DNA from: an uncultured Oscillospiraceae bacterium
GTDB taxonomy: Bacteria; Bacillota; Clostridia; Oscillospirales; Oscillospiraceae
Length of the DNA: 11,651 nt
Assembly: GCA_944385455.1 (NCBI GenBank)
Contig: CALWXI010000171.1
Location: 1-11,651 of the forward strand
Reading direction: 5' to 3'
This document shows, one piece after another, positions 4,922 through 11,651 of the stretch (position 1 is the first letter of the stretch; every line of letters starts with the position of its first letter). The notes beneath the pieces are model-generated. The model did not search any database. It was not told the origin of the DNA and saw only the letters and a list, made by a program, of their open reading frames with translations. A program made the position numbers and the translations under genes.

Positions 4922-5641
4922 ATGGAAAAGCTGGAGCAAATCTACGAGGGAAAAGCCAAGAAGGTCTTCAAGACCGATGACCCCGAGCTGTTCATCGTGG
5001 ACTACAAGGACGACGCCACCGCCTTCAACGGTCTGAAGAAGGGCACCATCGTGGGCAAGGGCGTCATCAACAACCAGATGACCAACCGCCTGATGGTCCG
5101 CATGGAGAAGGCCGGCATCCCCACCCACTTCGTCAAGGAGCTCAGCGAGCGGGAGACCCTGGTCAAGAAGGTCAGCATCGTCCCTCTGGAGGTCATCATC
5201 CGCAACATCTCCGCCGGCTCCTTCGCCAAGCGCTACGGCGTGGAAGAGGGCATCGTATTTGACCAGCCCACCATTGAATTCTCTTACAAGAACGACGACC
5301 TGGGCGACCCCCTCATCAACCGCTATCATGCCCTGGCGCTGAAGCTGGCCACCGCTCAGGAGATCGATACCATTGAAAAGTACGCCTTCGCCGTCAACGA
5401 CGTGCTTAAGGCCTTCTGGAGCGAATGCGGCGTCACCCTGGTGGATTTCAAGCTGGAGTTCGGCCGCCTCAGCGACGGCACCATCGTCCTGGCCGACGAA
5501 ATCAGCCCCGACACCTGCCGCCTTTGGGACTCCAAGACCCATGAAAAGCTGGACAAGGACCGCTTCCGCCGGGATCTGGGCGGCGTGGAGGACGCCTACG
5601 CCGAGATCATGAACCGCCTGCTCGCCCATGATGCAGACTAA
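4922..5641 (+). CDS. purC: SAICAR synthetase
   Basis: A 239-residue ATP-dependent ligase joining CAIR and aspartate to give SAICAR. Family motifs: YEGKAKKV at residues 8-15 (ATP-binding N-lobe), VPLEVIIRN at 87-95, LVDFKLEFG at 173-181 and DEISPDTCRLW at 192-202. The length is that of bacterial single-domain PurC. ATG 4922 follows AGGAGG (4907-4912) with 9 bases between; the in-frame ATG at 4904 lies before that ribosome site. The 56-base gap after purE holds only this site and no hairpin. The last 14 bases overlap purF, which indicates coupled translation. Confidence 0.96.
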   Translation: MEKLEQIYEGKAKKVFKTDDPELFIVDYKDDATAFNGLKKGTIVGKGVINNQMTNRLMVRMEKAGIPTHFVKELSERETLVKKVSIVPLEVIIRNISAGSFAKRYGVEEGIVFDQPTIEFSYKNDDLGDPLINRYHALALKLATAQEIDTIEKYAFAVNDVLKAFWSECGVTLVDFKLEFGRLSDGTIVLADEISPDTCRLWDSKTHEKLDKDRFRRDLGGVEDAYAEIMNRLLAHDAD

Positions 5642-7100
5642 CGCCGCCGTGATCCCCGAGCGTCACCTCCACGAGGAGTGCGGCGTATTCGGTGTGTACT
5701 CCCAGACCTCCCAGGACGTGGCCTCCCTGGCTTATTATGCCCTCTACGCCCTGCAGCACCGGGGCCAGGAGAGCGCCGGCATCGTGGTCAACGACGACGG
5801 CCTCTTCTCCTCCTACCGGGACGTGGGCCTGGTCAGCGAGGTGTTTCCCCCGGAACGGCTGGCCGCTCTGGGCCATGGCAACATTGCCGTTGGCCACGTG
5901 CGCTACGGCACCACCGGCTCCGACAACAAGCGCAATGTCCAGCCCATCCTGGTCAACCACTACAAGGGCCGCATGGCCCTGGCCCACAACGGCAACCTCA
6001 CCAACTCCCGCCAGCTGCGGCTGGAGCTGGAGAGCAAGGGTTCGATCTTCCACACCACCACCGACTCCGAGGTCATCGCCTACATCATCGTCCAGGAGCG
6101 GCTGAAGTCCGCCTCCATCGAGGAAGCCGTCTCCGCCGCCATGGACCGGCTGGTGGGCGCCTATTCCCTGGTGATCTCCTCCCCCAGCAAGCTCATCGCC
6201 GTCCGGGACCCCTACGGCTTCCGCCCGCTTTGCATGGGCCGGACGAAAAACGGCGACGTGGCGTTCGCATCCGAGTCCTGCGGGCTGGACGCCATCGGCG
6301 CCAGGTTCGAGCGGGACATCCTCCCCGGCGAGATCGTGGTGGTGGACAAGTCCGGCGTCAAGTCCGACACCAGCCATTGCGGCAAGACCCCCAAGAAGCT
6401 GTGCGTTTTCGAGTTCATCTACTTCGCCCGGCCGGACTCCGTCATCGACGGTTCCAGCGTCCATGTGGCCCGGCAGCGGGCCGGCGCCTTCCTGGCTCTG
6501 GAGCACCCCGTCCAGGCGGACATCGTCATCGGCGTGCCGGACTCCGGGCTGGACGCCGCCATGGGCTACTCCCGCCAGTCCGGCATCCCTTACGGCATGG
6601 GCTTCATCAAGAACAAGTATATCGGCCGCACCTTCATCTCCCCCACCCAGGAAATGCGGGAAAACGAGGTCAACATCAAGCTCAACCCCATCCGTTCCGT
6701 GGTGGAGGGCAAGCGCGTGGTGCTCATCGACGACTCCATCGTCCGGGGCACCACCTGCCGCCGCACCATCGAGCTGCTGCGCAAGGCCGGCGCCAAGGAG
6801 ATCCACATGCGGGTCAGCGCACCGCCCTTTGTGGCCGCGTGCTACTACGGCACCGACATCGACGACCCCAGCAAGCTCATCGCCAACAACCATACTGTCG
6901 ATGAGATCGCCCAGATCATCGGCGTGGATTCCCTGGGGTATCTGAGCCTCGCCGACGTGGTGAAGCTGGCGGACAACACGGAGTGCGGCTTCTGCACCGC
7001 GTGCTTCGGCGGCGGCTACCCCACCGCCATTCCCCAGGACAGCGGGAAGGACCGCTTCGAGTGCAAGATCAGTGAAAGGAAGAAAGAAGCACATGCGTAG
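5628..7100 (+). CDS. purF: Amidophosphoribosyltransferase (Fe-S type PurF)
   Basis: 490 residues. This enzyme moves glutamine amide nitrogen to PRPP, giving phosphoribosylamine, the committed step of purine synthesis. The N-terminal Ntn glutaminase nucleophile is C18 in EECGVFG, so a 17-residue propeptide must be removed. The C-terminal phosphoribosyltransferase domain shows the PRPP loop VVLIDDSIVRGTT at 364-376. Cysteines C259 (LCVFEFIYFARPDS), C405 (PPFVAACYYG), C456 and C459 (CTAC) match in order, and for the first pair in exact spacing, the 4Fe-4S ligands of the Bacillus subtilis enzyme, so an oxygen-sensitive cluster is expected. The start overlaps purC by 14 bases (11 if the second ATG is used) and has no clear ribosome site, pointing to translational coupling. 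It overlaps purM by 8 bases. Confidence 0.96.
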   Translation: MMQTNAAVIPERHLHEECGVFGVYSQTSQDVASLAYYALYALQHRGQESAGIVVNDDGLFSSYRDVGLVSEVFPPERLAALGHGNIAVGHVRYGTTGSDNKRNVQPILVNHYKGRMALAHNGNLTNSRQLRLELESKGSIFHTTTDSEVIAYIIVQERLKSASIEEAVSAAMDRLVGAYSLVISSPSKLIAVRDPYGFRPLCMGRTKNGDVAFASESCGLDAIGARFERDILPGEIVVVDKSGVKSDTSHCGKTPKKLCVFEFIYFARPDSVIDGSSVHVARQRAGAFLALEHPVQADIVIGVPDSGLDAAMGYSRQSGIPYGMGFIKNKYIGRTFISPTQEMRENEVNIKLNPIRSVVEGKRVVLIDDSIVRGTTCRRTIELLRKAGAKEIHMRVSAPPFVAACYYGTDIDDPSKLIANNHTVDEIAQIIGVDSLGYLSLADVVKLADNTECGFCTACFGGGYPTAIPQDSGKDRFECKISERKKEAHA

Positions 7101-8118
7101 TTTTTCTGACAGCTACCGCTCCGCCGGCGTCAATATCGAGGCCGGCTACGAGGGCGTCAAGCTCATGCGCAGGCACGTGGAGCGCACGATGATCCCCGGC
7201 GTGGTCTCCGGCATCGGCGGCTTCGGCGGTCTCTTCGCCCCCGACCTCGCCGGTATGCGGGAGCCCGTCCTGGTCTCCGGCACCGACGGCGTGGGCACCA
7301 AGCAGCGCATCGCCCAGCTGATGGACAAGCACGACACCGTGGGCATCGACTGCGTGGCCATGTGCGTCAATGACATCATCTGCTGCGGCGCAAAACCGCT
7401 GTTCTTCCTGGATTATATCGCCATCGGAAAGAACGAGCCGGAGAAGGTGGCCACCCTGGTCTCCGGTGTGGCGGAGGGCTGCGTCCAGGCCGGCTGCGCC
7501 CTCATCGGCGGTGAGACCGCCGAGCACCCCGGCGTCATGGCCGCCGACGACTATGACCTGGCGGGCTTCTCCGTGGGCATCGTCGACAAGGCCGGGATCG
7601 TGGACCATTCCGCCATGGTGCCCGGCGACGTGATTTTGGCCCTGCCCTCCAGCGGCATCCACTCCAACGGCTACTCCCTGGTCCGCAAGGTCTTCAATGT
7701 GGAGCATGCCAATCTGGGCCTCTACTGTGAGGACCTGGGCCAGACTCTGGGCGAGGCGCTGCTGGAGCCCACCCGCATCTATGTCAAGCCCGTCCTGGCC
7801 TGCCTGGAGGCCGCCCATGTCAAGGGCATCAGCCACATCACCGGCGGCGGTTTTTTCGAGAATATCCCCCGCTGCCTGCCCGAGGGCCTCACCGCCAAGA
7901 TCGATCTGGCCTCCATCCAGACGCCCCCCATCTTCCCCATGCTCCAGTCCATGGGCAACATCCCCCAGCGGGACATGTTCAACACCTACAATATGGGGGT
8001 TGGCATGACGGTGATCGTGGCCAAGGAGGACGCAGACCGTGCCGCCGCCGCGCTGAACTGCGGCGCTTACGTCATCGGCGAGATTGTCTCCGGCGATGAG
8101 CGGGTGACGCTATGCTGA
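7093..8118 (+). CDS. purM: Phosphoribosylformylglycinamidine cyclo-ligase (AIR synthetase)
   Basis: A 341-residue ATP-dependent enzyme closing the imidazole ring: FGAM to AIR. Motifs: SGTDGVGTK at residues 62-70 (ATP/substrate region), GGETAEHPG at 139-147, SSGIHSNGYSLVR at 186-198, and ITGGGFFENIPR in the C-terminal domain. The length is normal for PurM. ATG 7093 lies inside the end of purF (8-base overlap), with a purine-rich AAAGGAAG stretch upstream near 7075-7082; the earlier in-frame ATG 7072 would lengthen it with a basic stretch and is less likely. It overlaps purN by 7 bases. Confidence 0.96.
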   Translation: MRSFSDSYRSAGVNIEAGYEGVKLMRRHVERTMIPGVVSGIGGFGGLFAPDLAGMREPVLVSGTDGVGTKQRIAQLMDKHDTVGIDCVAMCVNDIICCGAKPLFFLDYIAIGKNEPEKVATLVSGVAEGCVQAGCALIGGETAEHPGVMAADDYDLAGFSVGIVDKAGIVDHSAMVPGDVILALPSSGIHSNGYSLVRKVFNVEHANLGLYCEDLGQTLGEALLEPTRIYVKPVLACLEAAHVKGISHITGGGFFENIPRCLPEGLTAKIDLASIQTPPIFPMLQSMGNIPQRDMFNTYNMGVGMTVIVAKEDADRAAAALNCGAYVIGEIVSGDERVTLC

Positions 8119-8720
8119 AAGCCCGCATCGCCGTGTTCGTCTCCGGCGGAGGCACCAATCTGGAGGCGCTGCTCCAGGCCCAGGAGGCCGGGAAAATCCC
8201 TCACGGGGAGATCGTGCTGGTGTGCGCCAGCAACGAGTCCGCCTACGCCCTGACCCGGGCCGCCAACCACGGCGTGCCCGGCGCCGCCGTGCCCAAAAAA
8301 GCCATGAGTCAGGAGGCCTTTGAGCGGAACCTCTCTTTGAAGCTGGCGGAATACCGGGTGGACCTCATCGTTCTGGCCGGGTTCCTGTCCATCCTCTCGG
8401 CGGACTTCGTGGCCAAATGGCCGGACCGCATCCTCAACGTCCACCCCTCCCTGATCCCCGCCTTCTGCGGCAAGGGCTACTACGGTCTCAGGGTCCATGA
8501 GGCGGCGCTCCAACGGGGCGTGAAGGTCACCGGCGCCACCGTCCATCTGGTCAACGAGATCCCGGACGGCGGCCGCATCCTGCTGCAAAAGGCGGTGGAG
8601 GTCCAGCCCGGCGACACGCCGGAGGCGCTTCAGCGCCGCGTGATGGAGCAGGCCGAATGGGTGCTGCTGCCTCAGGCCACCGAGCTGCTCTCCGCGGAAC
8701 TTGTGAAAGGAAGGGAATGA
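8112..8720 (+). CDS. purN: Phosphoribosylglycinamide formyltransferase (10-formyl-THF type)
   Basis: A 202-residue GAR transformylase that uses 10-formyltetrahydrofolate to make FGAR. The N-terminal phosphate-binding SGGGTNLEAL is at residues 11-20. The catalytic triad of the family is seen as N109 and H111 (ILNVHPSLIP) and D152 (in IPDGG), matching N106/H108/D144 of the Escherichia coli enzyme. Length is normal. The ATG is inside the end of purM (7-base overlap) with GGGTGA just upstream. It is followed after 4 bases by the PurO-type gene. Confidence 0.95.
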   Translation: MLKARIAVFVSGGGTNLEALLQAQEAGKIPHGEIVLVCASNESAYALTRAANHGVPGAAVPKKAMSQEAFERNLSLKLAEYRVDLIVLAGFLSILSADFVAKWPDRILNVHPSLIPAFCGKGYYGLRVHEAALQRGVKVTGATVHLVNEIPDGGRILLQKAVEVQPGDTPEALQRRVMEQAEWVLLPQATELLSAELVKGRE

Positions 8721-8724
8721 TCCC

Positions 8725-9435
8725 ATGGATATCTACGCCAAGCACGACCTCTGCGCCCTGGTCTCCGGCAACCCTTATCCCGGCCGGGGCATCGTTCTGG
8801 GGCTGACGCCCGACGGCGGCACCTCCGTGGCGGCCTATTTCATCATGGGCCGCAGTGTCAACAGCCGCAACCGGATCTTCGTGGAGGAGCCCGACGGCAT
8901 CCGCACCGAGGCCTTTGATCCCTCCAAGCTGGAGGACCCCAGCCTCATCATCTACCACCCCGTCCGGGAACTGGGCCGCGGCCTCATCGTCACCAACGGC
9001 GATCAGACCGACACCATCCGGGACTTTTTAAAGCAGGGTCTGCCCATGGAGCAGGCCCTGCGCACCCGGGAATTCGAGCCTGACGGCCCCAACTGGACGC
9101 CCCGGATCTCCGGCCTTCTCAGTCCCGACGGCAGCTACAAGCTCTCCATCCTCAAGTCCGCCGACGCCGACGGCTCCGCCTGCGTCCGGCAGACCTTCGA
9201 GTATCCCGGCCTTCCCGGCGTGGGCCACTTCCTGCACACCTACGTCACCGACGGCAATCCCATCCCCACTTTCCAGGGTGAACCGGAGCGGGTGGCCATC
9301 GGCAGCGATATTGACACCTTCACCGAAGCGCTGTGGAACGCCCTGAATCCGGACAACAAGATCTCCCTCTTCGTCCGCTTCACCCATCTGGCGGACAATA
9401 CCTTCACTCAGCGCATCTGCAACAAGAATCCATGA
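8725..9435 (+). CDS. purO: PurO-type IMP cyclohydrolase
   Basis: 236 residues matching, by motifs, the PurO-type IMP cyclohydrolases first known from archaea (family PF07826 by my recollection). Seen: GNPYPGRGI at residues 15-23, MGRSVNSRNR at 41-50, DPSLIIYHPV at 71-80 and VTNGDQTDTI at 89-98, all of which are hallmark stretches of this family. PurO closes the ring of FAICAR to give IMP, the last step of the pathway, and is unrelated to the N-terminal domain of PurH. The placement fits: it lies 4 bases after purN and 17 before a stand-alone AICAR formyltransferase that makes its substrate. ATG 8725 has a GGAAGGGA-like ribosome site overlapping the end of purN. Function by family and context is well supported; it has not been tested here. 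Confidence 0.88.
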   Translation: MDIYAKHDLCALVSGNPYPGRGIVLGLTPDGGTSVAAYFIMGRSVNSRNRIFVEEPDGIRTEAFDPSKLEDPSLIIYHPVRELGRGLIVTNGDQTDTIRDFLKQGLPMEQALRTREFEPDGPNWTPRISGLLSPDGSYKLSILKSADADGSACVRQTFEYPGLPGVGHFLHTYVTDGNPIPTFQGEPERVAIGSDIDTFTEALWNALNPDNKISLFVRFTHLADNTFTQRICNKNP

Positions 9436-9437
9436 GC

Positions 9438-9444
9438 AAAGGAG
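9438..9444 (+). promoter_or_regulatory. Ribosome binding site deciding the formyltransferase start
   Basis: AAAGGAG is 8 bases from ATG 9453. An in-frame ATG at 9432 overlaps the purO stop as ATGA and would add seven residues (MSKGAGP), but it has no ribosome site. ATG 9453 is preferred; coupled starting at 9432 cannot be excluded. Confidence 0.6.
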
Positions 9445-9452
9445 CGGGACCC

Positions 9453-10631
9453 ATGAACGAACTGGAACTGAAATACGGCTGCAATCCCAATCAAAAGCCC
9501 TCCCGCATCTTCATGCGGGACGGCGGGGACCTGCCCATCACCGTTTTGAACGGCAAGCCCGGCTACATCAACTTCCTGGACGCGTTCAACTCCTGGCAGC
9601 TGGTCCGGGAGCTGAAGGCCGCCACCGGCCTGCCCGCCGCCGCCAGCTTCAAGCACGTCTCCCCCGCCGGCGCCGCTGTGGGACAGCCTCTGAGCGACGT
9701 GGACAAAAAGATCTATTTCGTGGACCAGGACGCGGAGCTCTCCCCCATCGCCTGCGCCTATATCCGGGCCCGGGGCGCGGACCGTCTGTGCTCCTACGGC
9801 GACTGGGCGGCCCTCAGCGATGTGTGCGACGCCGCCACCGCCCGGTACCTCAAGTATGAAGTCTCCGACGGCGTCATCGCCCCCGGCTATACCGACGAGG
9901 CTCTGGAGATTCTGAAAACGAAGAAAAAGGGCGGCTACAACGTGGTGCAAATCGACCCGGACTATATCCCCGCCCCTCAGGAGTACAAGGACGTGTTCGG
10001 CATCACCTTCCAGCAGGGCCGCAATGAGTTCAGGATCGACGAAACTCTGCTGGACAACATCGTCACCCAGAACCACGACCTGCCCCGGCAGGCCAAGGTG
10101 GACATGATCGTCGCCCTCATCACACTCAAGTACACCCAGTCCAATTCCGTGTGCTATGTCAAGGACGGCCAGGCCATCGGCGTGGGCGCCGGCCAGCAAA
10201 GCCGCATCCACTGCACCCGCCTGGCGGGCCAGAAGGCGGACAACTGGTATCTGCGGCAGCATCCCAAGGTCCTGGGCCTCCAGTTCGTGGACGGCATCCG
10301 CCGCCCGGACCGGGACAACGCCATCGACATCTACACCTCCGACGAGTACGAGGACATCCTGGCCGACGGCGTCTGGCAGAATACCTTCTCCGTCAAGCCC
10401 GAGGTACTGACCGCGGAGGAGAAAAAGGCCTGGATCGCCACCCAGTCCGGCGTCACCGTGGGCTCCGACGCCTTCTTCCCCTTTGGAGACAACGTGGAGC
10501 GGGCCCGCAAGTCCGGCGCGGCCTACATCGTGGAACCCGGCGGCAGCATCCGGGATGACCACGTCATCGCCACCGCCGATCAGTACGGCATCACCATGTG
10601 CTTTACCGGCATGCGGCTGTTCCACCACTGA
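9453..10631 (+). CDS. purH: Stand-alone AICAR formyltransferase (PurH C-terminal domain only)
   Basis: A 392-residue protein equal to the AICAR transformylase half of PurH; the MGS-like IMP cyclohydrolase half is absent and no trace of it remains upstream. It transfers formyl from 10-formyl-THF to AICAR, giving FAICAR. The catalytic Lys-His pair is K67-H68 in SFKHVSPAGAAVG (65-77), matching K266/H267 of human ATIC. YTQSNSVCY (227-235) and GAGQQSRIHCTRLAG (245-259) form the active-site region, and SDAFFPF (338-344) and the ending LFHH are conserved. Several tracts look closer to animal ATIC (SPAGAAVG) than to the usual bacterial PurH (NPCG), judged from memory. A name such as purV is sometimes used for such stand-alone proteins. 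It works with the PurO-type enzyme encoded just before it. Confidence 0.92.
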   Translation: MNELELKYGCNPNQKPSRIFMRDGGDLPITVLNGKPGYINFLDAFNSWQLVRELKAATGLPAAASFKHVSPAGAAVGQPLSDVDKKIYFVDQDAELSPIACAYIRARGADRLCSYGDWAALSDVCDAATARYLKYEVSDGVIAPGYTDEALEILKTKKKGGYNVVQIDPDYIPAPQEYKDVFGITFQQGRNEFRIDETLLDNIVTQNHDLPRQAKVDMIVALITLKYTQSNSVCYVKDGQAIGVGAGQQSRIHCTRLAGQKADNWYLRQHPKVLGLQFVDGIRRPDRDNAIDIYTSDEYEDILADGVWQNTFSVKPEVLTAEEKKAWIATQSGVTVGSDAFFPFGDNVERARKSGAAYIVEPGGSIRDDHVIATADQYGITMCFTGMRLFHH

Positions 10632-10643
10632 CCCGCCGCAAAC

Positions 10644-10698
10644 TCCGCACCCTCTGCCTGGGGGCACAGCCGCAAAGGGCGCTCCGGGCAGGCGCGGA
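10644..10698 (+). other. Extended imperfect hairpin in the formyltransferase-purD gap
   Basis: CTGCCTGGGG (10654-10663) can pair with CTCCGGGCAG (10682-10691) over 10 base pairs including two G-U pairs. Outside it, TCCGC (10644-10648) pairs with GCGGA (10694-10698) across an asymmetric internal loop. No T run follows, so it is not an intrinsic terminator. It fills most of the 97-base gap, the largest between genes in the pur part. It could be a processing site, an RNA element tuning purD expression, or simply G+C-rich chance pairing. Confidence 0.35.
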
Positions 10699-10728
10699 CA
10701 AGATCTATGATTCATTCGGGAGGTCACC

Positions 10729-11651
10729 ATGAAACTTCTGGTCGTCGGCGGCGGAGGCCGCGAACACGCCATCATCCAAAAGCTCAAGGAAAACCCCGGG
10801 GTGGAGACCATCTACGCCCTGCCCGGCAACGGCGGCATCGCCGCCGACGCCGTGTGCGTGCCGGAAATCGGCGCCAAGGACATCCCCGCCATCGTGGACT
10901 TCGCCAAGCGCCACGCCGTGGACTTCGCGGTGGTGGCCCCGGACGATCCCCTGGCCCTGGGCTGCGTGGACCGTCTCCACGAGGCGGGCATCCCCTGCTT
11001 CGGCCCCGACGCCAAGGCCGCCCGCATCGAAGCCAGCAAGGTCTTTTCCAAGAACCTCATGAAAAAGTACGGCATCCCCACCGCCCGCTACGAGGTCTTT
11101 GACGATCCCGCTAAGGCCCTGGCGTATCTCCGGGGCGCCTCCTTCCCCATCGTGGTGAAGGCCGACGGCCTGGCCCTGGGCAAGGGCGTGCTGATCCCCC
11201 AGAACCTGGCGGAGGCGGAGGCCGCCGTGAGATCCATCATGGAGGACAAGGCCTTCGGCGACTCCGGCAATGAGATCGTGGTGGAGGAGTTCCTCACCGG
11301 CCCCGAGGTCAGCGTCCTGGCCTTCACCGACGGCACCGCCATCGTTCCCATGGTCTCCTCCATGGACCACAAGCGCGCCGGGGACGGCGACACCGGCCTC
11401 AACACCGGCGGCATGGGCACTGTGGCCCCCAACCCCTATTACACCCCCGCCGTGGCCGAGCGCTGCATGAAGGAAATCTTCCTGCCCACCATCGCGGCCA
11501 TGAACGCCGAGGGCTGCCCCTTCGAGGGCTGCCTCTACTTCGGCCTGATGATTACCCCCGACGGCCCCAAGGTCATCGAGTACAACTGCCGCTTTGGCGA
11601 CCCTGAGACCCAGGTGGTGCTCCCCCTGCTGGAGAGCGACCTGCTCACCGT
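10729..11651 (+). CDS. purD: Phosphoribosylamine-glycine ligase (GAR synthetase), 3' end missing
   Basis: 307 residues are present before the window ends; PurD proteins usually have about 420, so roughly a quarter is missing. It is an ATP-grasp ligase joining phosphoribosylamine and glycine. Motifs: GGGGREHA at residues 7-14, SKNLMKKYGIPTARY at 107-121, VVKADGLALGKGV at 142-154 (ATP-grasp lysine), DHKRAGDGDTGLNTGGMG at 213-230 and YNCRFGDPETQ at 285-295 (metal site). The stretch AVVAPDDPLALG (67-78) differs from the commoner VVGPEAPL form, a small family variation. ATG 10729 follows GGGAGG (10718-10723) with 5 bases between. It belongs to the pur operon, though the 97-base gap before it, with a possible hairpin, may set its level apart. 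Confidence 0.95.
   Translation, partial: MKLLVVGGGGREHAIIQKLKENPGVETIYALPGNGGIAADAVCVPEIGAKDIPAIVDFAKRHAVDFAVVAPDDPLALGCVDRLHEAGIPCFGPDAKAARIEASKVFSKNLMKKYGIPTARYEVFDDPAKALAYLRGASFPIVVKADGLALGKGVLIPQNLAEAEAAVRSIMEDKAFGDSGNEIVVEEFLTGPEVSVLAFTDGTAIVPMVSSMDHKRAGDGDTGLNTGGMGTVAPNPYYTPAVAERCMKEIFLPTIAAMNAEGCPFEGCLYFGLMITPDGPKVIEYNCRFGDPETQVVLPLLESDLLT

Noticed and set aside
5607..7094. 495-codon open frame on the bottom strand opposite purF
   Set aside because: It is the antisense shadow of purF: Gly/Ala/Val/Asp/His-rich low-information composition, no family motif, no ribosome site. G+C-rich codon use keeps this antisense frame free of stops.
10632..10728. ZTP (pfl) riboswitch before purD, suggested by a CTGCCTGGGGGCA stretch
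   Set aside because: The conserved GUGACUGGCG-type core and the pseudoknot layout of pfl RNAs are not found; only the CUGCCUGGG-like part resembles the 3' element.
9408..10811. 467-codon bottom-strand frame opposite the formyltransferase gene
   Set aside because: Same kind of antisense shadow; the top strand encodes a fully motif-supported protein.
1..11651. Mobile elements, CRISPR arrays, tRNA or rRNA genes
   Set aside because: No transposase or integrase motifs, no regular spaced repeats and no tRNA- or rRNA-like stretches were seen on either strand.

Overview
The window is a G+C-rich bacterial chromosome segment. Its gene families and their combination (CsoR/CopZ copper genes, a G5-3D cell-wall protein, an oxygen-labile type PurF with Fe-S cysteines, a shikimate-kinase-like protein of the ATGGS type, AGGAGG-type ribosome sites and short U-tract terminators) suggest a Clostridia bacterium, probably of the Oscillospiraceae type (Flavonifractor/Lawsonibacter-like). 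That assignment is an inference; there is no rRNA or other taxonomic marker here.

Layout. (1) Positions 1-1420, + strand: the end of a copper-exporting P1B-type ATPase, then csoR and a copZ-like HMA protein, closed by a strong terminator; this is a copper sensing and export unit. (2) 1541-2735, + strand: a consensus promoter, a membrane-anchored G5-3D cell-wall protein that probably starts at TTG 1656, and a perfect-stem terminator. (3) 2772-3428, - strand: a shikimate-kinase-family gene with its own terminator and promoter. (4) From about 3524 to the window end, + strand: a GntR/UTRA regulator followed at once by purE, purC, purF, purM, purN, a PurO-type IMP cyclohydrolase, a stand-alone AICAR formyltransferase and purD (cut by the window end). 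Most of these genes overlap or are separated by a few bases, so this looks like one operon of de novo purine synthesis.

Working together: PurF makes phosphoribosylamine, PurD and PurN make GAR and FGAR, PurM makes AIR, PurE and PurC carry it to SAICAR, and the last two steps (AICAR to FAICAR to IMP) are made here by two separate proteins in place of the usual bifunctional PurH. purL/Q/S, purB and purK are not in the window.

The points most worth a second look are the replacement of PurH by a PurO plus a human-ATIC-like formyltransferase, the UTRA regulator heading the operon with dyad sites at its promoter, a CopZ-like protein with two CENCVK motifs at pseudo-symmetric positions, and the loss of shikimate-binding signature residues in the 'shikimate kinase'. 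I did not find a clearly new defence or mobile system.
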